This document shows positions 57,570 through 64,000 of a stretch of DNA of 64,000 nucleotides, one piece after another. A model generated the notes under the pieces. The model had not been told where the DNA came from and did not search any database. It worked only from the letters and a program-made list of their open reading frames with translations. Source of the stretch: Candidatus Accumulibacter cognatus (GTDB lineage Bacteria > Pseudomonadota > Gammaproteobacteria > Burkholderiales > Rhodocyclaceae); assembly GCA_013414765.1 (NCBI GenBank), contig CP058708.1:5105515-5169514 (forward strand), in the 5' to 3' direction. A program made the position numbers and the translations under genes. The stretch's first letter is position 1, and each line of letters begins with the position of its first letter.

Positions 57570-58117
57570 TCCTTTTCCCAGTCAACGCGAACCCATCGCC
57601 CGGAGATGTCCACATCCAGCACGATTGCAGCCACGAAAGGCAAAAGTCTTTCGCCACTCTCGCCATCTCCAACCCGCAGCACGGTGTTGGCCGGCGTTTC
57701 GATCAAACCGAGAATCCGACCCAGCGATTGATCGCGAGTATTACGTACGGACAGCCCGATGAGGTCGGCCCAATAGTATTCGTCGGTTGCCGTCGGCGGC
57801 AAGGCTGCGCGTGGTACGCCCACCAGAGCACCGCTGATTGCTTCAGCGGCGGTACGATCAGCCACGCATGCGAGCTTGGCAAGCAGCAGACCGTTGCGAA
57901 GCTGGCAACTGAGCAGTTTAGTCTGGCGCCACAGATTGAGTGCATCTTCCTCCCGACCAACCCACCAGTGAGTCAGTCGCGACCAGCTCAGCGGATCGTC
58001 GGCAAACGGGTGCACGCGCATCCTGCCCTGCAGCCCGCAGGCAGAGACAATCTTGCCGAGGACAATGATGTCGGCAGGCGGGGATTCCTGGGCAAGCACT
58101 CCGCTCGTATCGAACAC
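57563..58117 (-). CDS. rimM: Ribosome maturation factor RimM
   Basis: A protein of 184 residues with the N-terminal barrel ([22 protein letters not shown]) and C-terminal PRC-like domain ([37 protein letters not shown]). It assists 16S rRNA 3'-domain maturation by binding S19. Separated from rpsP by 17 bp and overlapping trmD. Confidence 0.95.
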   Translation of the reverse strand: MFDTSGVLAQESPPADIIVLGKIVSACGLQGRMRVHPFADDPLSWSRLTHWWVGREEDALNLWRQTKLLSCQLRNGLLLAKLACVADRTAAEAISGALVGVPRAALPPTATDEYYWADLIGLSVRNTRDQSLGRILGLIETPANTVLRVGDGESGERLLPFVAAIVLDVDISGRWVRVDWEKDW

Positions 58118-58134
58118 GCAAGAACAGCCAGGGT

Positions 58135-58389
58135 TCAGGCTGCTGCCACCTTGATCGATTGCTTGAGCAGGCGAGCAACTGTCGGAGAAGCCTGGGCACC
58201 CTGCTGCTGCCAGTAACTGAGGCGATCAGTCGCAATATGCAGTCCCTGCTCATTGCCTGCAGCCTGCGGGTTGTAGAAACCGATGCGCTCGATGAAGCGA
58301 CCATCGCGGCGAGCGCGCGAATCAGCGACCACCATATTGTAAAAGGGGCGCTTTTTGGCACCACCACGGGCTAGGCGAATAACAACCAT
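58135..58389 (-). CDS. rpsP: 30S ribosomal protein S16
   Basis: A protein of 84 residues opening [20 protein letters not shown], with [18 protein letters not shown]. First gene of its operon. The ORF is open well upstream, but ATG 58389 starts the conserved protein. A TATAAT-like hexamer on the minus strand at 58423-58428 may be the -10 box. Confidence 0.97.
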   Translation of the reverse strand: MVVIRLARGGAKKRPFYNMVVADSRARRDGRFIERIGFYNPQAAGNEQGLHIATDRLSYWQQQGAQASPTVARLLKQSIKVAAA

Positions 58390-58704
58390 GTCAATCTCTT
58401 CCAAATCCAGGAAAAAGATGGAATTATAGCAAGAAAGCAAGAATAGATGCGTAGATTGGCGGCGTCTCGCGATCACGAGGACAGATATCCGCCAGGTGCC
58501 GGAATCCACGGCAACAGAAACTTCGCTTGCCCACCAGTTTGTACTCGCAAGTATAATCCGCGTAACCACCGTGGTGACACAAGATACTGATTTTATGAGA
58601 TGCTTTGGAGCTTCGCGGTAGCTGCCCTGTGCCTCTACAGAGCGGGCCATGACAAGGCTGACAGCATCAATGATGCAAACTCCAACTCCTTTGGCAGATT
58701 GCTG
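58390..58704. promoter_or_regulatory. Divergent promoter region for rpsP and the PilZ gene
   Basis: These 315 bp carry no gene. On the plus strand TATAAT lies at 58552-58557 with TTGCCC 19 bp upstream (58527-58532), a fair candidate for the PilZ gene. On the minus strand TATAAT lies at 58428-58423, for rpsP, without a recognisable -35. Confidence 0.5.
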
Positions 58705-60210
58705 ATGACCGAAACTGCTTTTAACACTTCTGGCACAGTTCGCAATGCCGTGCATCAGATCGACATACGAAGCATTCTCCAGTGGCTCACGTCGCCAGCG
58801 GCACCGCAGCCTGTCGACGAACTGCCGATGTTGCGATCCCATCTGCAGGCCTTACGCGAGGTCAGAGTCACACCTGTACAACGCGCTCATGCGCTTGACC
58901 GCCTGTACAAACGCGGCATGACGGTCATCACCCGCCTGCTCCCGTCGCTCACCCGTGACCTGGTGCTCCCTGTACCACGCAAGACACGCCGCATCGTCAA
59001 TGGCGTTCTGAACCTTCTGCAAATGCTCGCTGACGATATGCTGGCACTGCTGGAAGAACCCTTCCTTGCCCGGCCACCTGAACTGGCACTTTGGCGGAGT
59101 CTGCAAGCCCTTTCACAACAGCTATTGATTAGTCACTTGATTGCCTGTCCAGCCCCCACCGGCTCCTGGCAACAACTGCATCAGACCTATGCAAGGGTGC
59201 GACGTCTGCAGGTGGATACAGCAGTCCCGAGAGGCGCCTCACGCAAGCTGCAGGATGTCTACTATTCGGCAGTCCTGCTCGGCTGTGCTCAGCCCGCGTC
59301 ACTAACGCCACAGGAAGTCCTGTTCCTTGCTGACTACTTTGAACGCTTTGCCGACCAGGTTGAACCGATCTCCACGGCTGTGTCCGCTACTCCGGCAACT
59401 TTCTGGATTGATCCCGCGCGCGACGTAGCCGCATGTTCTGCCTTACGCAACCTCTCTCGACCAGCAGCTCCGCTTGAATGTTTTTCGTGCGTGCGCCTGT
59501 GCTTGCTGCTCAGGGCTCAAATCGCCCAACTCGATGCGGGTACCTCTGCATCAGAACTGAACCTGCCGGACTTTGCAGGCACGTCAGCCGGACGCGGTGT
59601 TCTTGGTCGCCTCGCAACTCGCTGGAGCGACCTGGGAAAACGCCGCTATATTCGCCGCAGACAGAACCACCGCGCACTCCTCGGTACAGGCATTGATGGA
59701 CTGTGGCATATCGGCAAGAAAGAAGATCCGGCAAGTGTCAACGTATCGACATGGATGGTGACCAATGAAAGTCCCGAGGGCTATGCCGTGATGCATGTCA
59801 CCGGCAACACCGGGGTATTATCGGTTGGGAATGTGGTCGCGATTCGCACAGACTTTGACCAGAACTGGCAGATCTGCCTGGTCCGCTGGGCTTTGTCGGA
59901 GAACCCCGAGCATCTTGAACTCGGTTTGCAGATTCTCGCGCCCAAGGCAGTCCCGGCCATTCTCGCCCAGCCTTCCCATGACACGGGCACCGAGTATCTG
60001 CGAGTACTTATTCTGCCGGAAATCCCGAAGCTTCGTTCTGGTCAGTCGCTAGTGGTCGCCACGGGAGCCTTGCCGAAGGAGCGCGATAAACTGCTTCTGC
60101 TGATCGAGGGCAACAACATCAGTGTGCGTGAAGTCAGCAGGACCGGCATTGAAGAACAAACCGGCAGCGTCGAGATCATGTCGATCGAATCTGTACAAAA
60201 CCCGTTTTAA
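58705..60210 (+). CDS. PilZ-domain protein (c-di-GMP receptor candidate)
   Basis: A protein of 501 residues. The N-terminal 300 or so are helical and unassigned ([40 protein letters not shown]). The C-terminal part shows the PilZ hallmark: R319-x3-R323 in RRRQNHR and N354-x-S-x2-G359 in NESPEG, followed by [20 protein letters not shown]. PilZ domains bind c-di-GMP through these residues. ATG 58705 is chosen; an ORF start at 58600 adds a stretch without conservation. No adjacent gene names its output, but a GGDEF protein elsewhere in the window could supply the ligand. Confidence 0.8.
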   Translation: MTETAFNTSGTVRNAVHQIDIRSILQWLTSPAAPQPVDELPMLRSHLQALREVRVTPVQRAHALDRLYKRGMTVITRLLPSLTRDLVLPVPRKTRRIVNGVLNLLQMLADDMLALLEEPFLARPPELALWRSLQALSQQLLISHLIACPAPTGSWQQLHQTYARVRRLQVDTAVPRGASRKLQDVYYSAVLLGCAQPASLTPQEVLFLADYFERFADQVEPISTAVSATPATFWIDPARDVAACSALRNLSRPAAPLECFSCVRLCLLLRAQIAQLDAGTSASELNLPDFAGTSAGRGVLGRLATRWSDLGKRRYIRRRQNHRALLGTGIDGLWHIGKKEDPASVNVSTWMVTNESPEGYAVMHVTGNTGVLSVGNVVAIRTDFDQNWQICLVRWALSENPEHLELGLQILAPKAVPAILAQPSHDTGTEYLRVLILPEIPKLRSGQSLVVATGALPKERDKLLLLIEGNNISVREVSRTGIEEQTGSVEIMSIESVQNPF

Positions 60211-60237
60211 TGTGAAAGTCGCGTCAGTGACTCACGG

Positions 60238-60300
60238 CTACCCTTCCCCCACTTGCCAGAGCAAAGGCGGGGTTTTGCGGAGCACTGCTACGGGCCCATC
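60238..60300. repeat. GC-rich dispersed repeat, copy D
   Basis: Located just after the PilZ gene. TACCCTTCCCCCACTTGCCA is followed by GCAAAGGCGGGGTTTTGCGG and AGCACTGCTACGG, closely matching copy B at 5722-5775. About 55 bases on, GGAAACGGTCATGACTTC (60342-60359) repeats the core of the ispF-start inverted repeat. Confidence 0.65.
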
Positions 60301-60394
60301 GAGCGATTCAGGCGGGTACGCCGGAATGCAACATGCAAGGAAGGAAACGGTCATGACTTCTGTGATCGGGGGATACCTGGCAAAGTCTTGGCCG

Positions 60395-61237
60395 TTAGGG
60401 AGGCAAATGACGATTTCCAGTATCCCTGAACTCGGGCAGGGTTGCCGCAACCAGCGCACCCAGCAGCACCACCGCCCACGACAGATAGAGCCACAAGAGG
60501 AACATTGGTAGCGTCGCAAAGGTACCGTAGACAGCAGTGTAGGTTGGAAAGTTTGATAGGTACAGCTCGAATCCCTTTTGCAGCAGCAGGAAGCCCAGCG
60601 CGGCAAGTAAACCGGCCCATGCTGCGTCGCGCGTCGCCACCCGAGTATTGGGAAGTACATGGTAAAGCCCGCCAAGAAACAAGCTTGCAATCACCAACCC
60701 CAGTGCCTTGAACAGGATTTGTCTGACCCACGGCAGCTCGTCCAAAACGCCAAGCGAAGTGGTGACGGCATAAGAGGTGGCCAGCAGCACGCCACCAATC
60801 ACCACCGGCCACAAGGCAACCAAGGCGGCAAACAAACGCAGGCGCCGCCACCAGGGGCGCGTCTCCCGCACCGACCAGACGTGATTGAAGGCGCGCTCAA
60901 TGGTCAGCAACAGCATCAGGACAGTCGCCACCAAAGCCAGCGAACCAATCGCAGTGACCTCGGCTGCCTTCTGGGAAAACTCGAGGATGTAAGCGATGAT
61001 CATCCCGGCGCCGCGCTCCGGCAGCAGGCTGCGGGCCAGAGAAAGCTCCAGCTGCTCAACCATGCTCGGGAAAAAGGGAACAAGCGCGACAATGCTCAGG
61101 ACAACCGCGACCAGCGGCACCAATGAAAGCAGCGTGGTAAAGGCAAGACTGGCGCTGATCTGATCGAAGTTCTCCTCGACAAAGCGATGCAGGACGCGCG
61201 CCGCAAAACGATGCCAAGGAAAATGAGAGAGAAACAT
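60395..61237 (-). CDS. YihY-family inner-membrane protein
   Basis: A protein of 280 residues with six transmembrane helices and the YihY/BrkB signature (ISASLAFTTLLSLVPLVAVV, AFNHVWSVRETRPWWRR, YTAVYGTFATLPMFLLWLYL). Once named RNase BN, but that assignment was withdrawn for the family; function is uncertain. It is divergent from wrbA with only about 20 bp between the starts. Confidence 0.92.
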   Translation of the reverse strand: MFLSHFPWHRFAARVLHRFVEENFDQISASLAFTTLLSLVPLVAVVLSIVALVPFFPSMVEQLELSLARSLLPERGAGMIIAYILEFSQKAAEVTAIGSLALVATVLMLLLTIERAFNHVWSVRETRPWWRRLRLFAALVALWPVVIGGVLLATSYAVTTSLGVLDELPWVRQILFKALGLVIASLFLGGLYHVLPNTRVATRDAAWAGLLAALGFLLLQKGFELYLSNFPTYTAVYGTFATLPMFLLWLYLSWAVVLLGALVAATLPEFRDTGNRHLPP

Positions 61238-61250
61238 AAGGTGGTTATAA

Positions 61251-61852
<602 letters not shown>

Positions 61853-61853
<1 letters not shown>

Positions 61854-62197
61854 TGCGCCGCGGTCTCTACCTGATGGCATGCAGCAGCCTGATTGCACTG
61901 ATTTTTTTGTGTCTCGCATGGGAGTTGCGCCTCGCACCGGTCCAGCCTGGCGGTTCCTGGCTAGCCCTGAAGTGCCTGCCGCTGCTAGCGCCGCTGTTCG
62001 GTATACTGCACGGTCGCCGCTACACATACCAGTGGGCATCAATGCTGATCCTGCTCTATTTTACTGAGGGCATCGTGCGCGCCACCACCGAACAGGGTAC
62101 CGGGCAGTGGCTGGCGATTGCCGAAGTCATCCTGGCGCTGATCTTCTTTGGCGCCAGCGTTGCCTGTGCCAGACTGACCCGCCCCTCGGCACGCTGA
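61853..62197 (+). CDS. DUF2069 membrane protein
   Basis: A protein of 114 residues with about four hydrophobic segments; LKCLPLLAPLFGILHGRRYTYQWASMLILLYFTEGI matches DUF2069. It is regularly found after wrbA in proteobacteria and is translationally coupled to it here (TGATG). Function unknown. Confidence 0.88.
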
Positions 62198-62221
62198 ACC
62201 ACGCCCGCCCCACGCTGGCCG

Positions 62222-63760
62222 TCAGACGTCGCCCTGCGGGTCCAACCGATCGGGACACTGCAGTTTGTTCAAGGCATTGAGATAGGCCTTCGCCGAAGCA
62301 ATGACGATGTCGGTATCGGCACCATTGCCATTGACAATGCGGCCTGCCTTTGCCAAACGAACGGTGACCTCGCCCTGTGCGTCGGTACCCGTGGTAATCG
62401 CATTGACCGAATAAAGCAGCAATTCTGCGCCGCTGCTAGCGATCGATTCGATCGCCTTGAATGCGGCGTCGACTGGACCGCTGCCCATCCCCGATGCCTT
62501 CTTCTCGACACCACCGACCGTCAGGGTGACATCCGCTGCGGGCGTTTCGCCGGTTTCCGAACAAACCCGTGAATATACCAACTTATAATATTCGCCATCA
62601 AGCGTCGGGTCTTCATCCGAAACCAGTGCCTGCAGGTCTTCGTCGAAAATTTCGTGCTTTTTGTCGGCCAGTTCCTTGAACCTGGCAAAAGCGACATTCA
62701 GCGCCTCCTCCCCGTCAAGAACGACACCCAGCTCCAACAGGCGGGACTTGAAAGCATTGCGTCCCGAGTGCTTGCCAAGCACCAGCTTGTTCTGAGCCCA
62801 GCCTACGTCCTCGGCACGCATGATTTCGTAGGTCTCGCGATGTTTGAGAACGCCATCCTGGTGAATTCCGGATTCGTGCGCAAACGCGTTGGCGCCAACG
62901 ACGGCCTTGTTGGGCTGCACCGGATAGCCTGTAATCTGAGAGACTAACTTTGATGCAGGAACGATTTGCGTGGTATCGATACGCGTTTGTACCGGAAACA
63001 GGTCACTGCGGGTACGCACCGCCATCACTACTTCTTCGAGCGAGGCGTTGCCTGCCCGCTCCCCCAGGCCGTTGATCGTACATTCGACCTGACGGGCACC
63101 GGCCAACACCGCCGATAGCGAATTGGCGACCGCCATACCCAGATCGTTATGGCAATGGGTAGACCACACCACCCGGTTTGCCCCCGCTACGCGCTCGATC
63201 AGGGTGCGCATCAGATCGCCCCACACAGAGGGAACGCTGTAGCCAACGGTGTCGGGAACATTGATGGTAGTAGCGCCCGCGTCGATGGCCGCCGCAAAAA
63301 CTTGACAGAGGAAATCGACCTCCGAACGCACTGCGTCCTCAGCCGAGAACTCGACATCGTCCGTATATTCGCGCGCCCAGTGCACGGCTCGCACGGCCGC
63401 CTCGACCACTTGGTCTGGCGTCATGCGCAATTTTTTCTCCATGTGGATCGGGCTGGTAGCGATGAACGTATGAATACGTCCCCGCGCTGCCGGCGCAATC
63501 GCCTCGCCGGCACGACGGATGTCATTCTCGTTGGAACGGGCCAGGGAGCAGATCGTTGACCCCTTGATGACTTTTGCAATCGACTGGATGGCATCGAAGT
63601 CTCCGGGTGAAGCTGCCGCAAAACCTGCCTCGATCACGTCAACCTGCATGCGCTCAAGCTGGCGCGCGACGCGCAGCTTCTCTTCCTTGGTCATTGAAGC
63701 GCCTGGGCTCTGTTCGCCGTCGCGCAGTGTGGTATCAAAAATTACCAAGTGCTCTTTCAT
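62222..63760 (-). CDS. leuA: 2-isopropylmalate synthase
   Basis: A protein of 512 residues; catalytic barrel with the metal/substrate motif [29 protein letters not shown], and [19 protein letters not shown]. The C-terminal regulatory domain (about 380-512) is present, so leucine feedback is likely. It catalyses the first committed step of leucine synthesis. It is downstream of pssA on the same strand across a 106-bp gap. Confidence 0.97.
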   Translation of the reverse strand: MKEHLVIFDTTLRDGEQSPGASMTKEEKLRVARQLERMQVDVIEAGFAAASPGDFDAIQSIAKVIKGSTICSLARSNENDIRRAGEAIAPAARGRIHTFIATSPIHMEKKLRMTPDQVVEAAVRAVHWAREYTDDVEFSAEDAVRSEVDFLCQVFAAAIDAGATTINVPDTVGYSVPSVWGDLMRTLIERVAGANRVVWSTHCHNDLGMAVANSLSAVLAGARQVECTINGLGERAGNASLEEVVMAVRTRSDLFPVQTRIDTTQIVPASKLVSQITGYPVQPNKAVVGANAFAHESGIHQDGVLKHRETYEIMRAEDVGWAQNKLVLGKHSGRNAFKSRLLELGVVLDGEEALNVAFARFKELADKKHEIFDEDLQALVSDEDPTLDGEYYKLVYSRVCSETGETPAADVTLTVGGVEKKASGMGSGPVDAAFKAIESIASSGAELLLYSVNAITTGTDAQGEVTVRLAKAGRIVNGNGADTDIVIASAKAYLNALNKLQCPDRLDPQGDV

Positions 63761-63866
63761 GTGCTGACTCCGGAGATAAGGATGAACTACCCTGCAACGG
63801 CTACCCTGGCTGGGTCACCGACCGAAATTGCGAGATGCTTCGCGTCGTAAGACGAGCGATGCCGAG

Positions 63867-64000
63867 CTAAGCCACTGGCGGCGGCGATGACTTGCGCCGG
63901 AGCAGTTGCATCAGCGCCAGGACGTACCCCGAGAGAGCATACGCAACGAAAAGACCAAATAGGGCAACCGGCGTATCGTAGGAGAGCACGGCAAAGCCAA
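63867..64000 (-). CDS. pssA: 3' end of CDP-diacylglycerol--serine O-phosphatidyltransferase
   Basis: Only the last 44 codons are inside the window (GFAVLSYDTPVALFGLFVAY, then LSGYVLALMQLLRRKSSPPP and the stop). The hydrophobic C-terminal helix followed by a basic tail fits PssA, and the position before leuA matches the common ilvC-pssA-leuA order. The rest lies past the right edge, so the assignment rests partly on synteny. Confidence 0.65.
   Translation of the reverse strand, partial: GFAVLSYDTPVALFGLFVAYALSGYVLALMQLLRRKSSPPPVA

Overview
The window is a GC-rich chromosomal segment of a betaproteobacterium. Gene content and order (proS-lytic transglycosylase-ffh-ypjD, rpsP-rimM-trmD-rplS, pssA-leuA, yciB-yciI-bolA-ppiC beside tRNAs, xseB-ispA-dxs) fit the Rhodocyclales/Ca. 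Accumulibacter neighbourhood. That placement is inferred from synteny and codon use, not from a database comparison. About 60 genes are well supported, most in tight operons with 1-20 nt overlaps.

Layout. 1-2400: the start of an unknown gene running off the left edge, a VapBC-type toxin-antitoxin pair, and ispF and ispD on the minus strand. 2530-5639: a complete AmmeMemoRadiSam set (amrB, amrA, amrS) coupled to a hydrolase-fold protein that seems to lack its catalytic triad. 5640-6228: an intergenic region built from dispersed GC-rich repeats. 6229-8633: DUF2760 plus a divergent Hsp70. 8722-12584: a coupled five-gene run (beta-propeller, polysaccharide deacetylase-like, di-iron hydroxylase-like membrane protein, HD hydrolase, LysE exporter), then ybiT. 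14340-18371: a wrecked type III restriction-modification locus (mod and res pseudogenes) split by an IS630-type element. 18612-25691: exported proteins of unknown function (including DUF3300 and DUF2950), a ComB-like gene, an MFS carrier and a macrodomain protein. 25824-30025: a 1-Cys peroxiredoxin, an IS1182-type element and a YadGH-like ABC exporter. 30274-38539: a REC-PAS-PAS-GGDEF cyclase, the ppiC-bolA-yciI-yciB run, tRNA-Ala and tRNA-Glu with a near-consensus promoter, dtd, a CDF efflux pump, a YejM-like sulfatase-fold protein and a RatA-like protein. 38615-46945: glnS, the GDP-fucose genes gmd and fcl with an FkbM methyltransferase, a SPOR-domain protein and a glycine-zipper lipoprotein. 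47087-64000: housekeeping genes (ypjD, ffh, proS, xseB-ispA-dxs-folE2, rplS-trmD-rimM-rpsP), a PilZ protein, yihY, wrbA, leuA and the end of pssA.

Functional threads. Four isoprenoid genes (ispF, ispD, ispA, dxs) lie in two separate places. A c-di-GMP synthase with an intact I-site and a PilZ receptor suggest c-di-GMP signalling. gmd/fcl/fkbM point to a surface glycan containing fucose or a related sugar. The items most worth following are the amr operon with its degenerate hydrolase, the five-gene coupled operon at 8722-12584, the step-by-step decay of the restriction locus, and the dispersed inverted-repeat family. I saw no CRISPR array, prophage or intact defence island.
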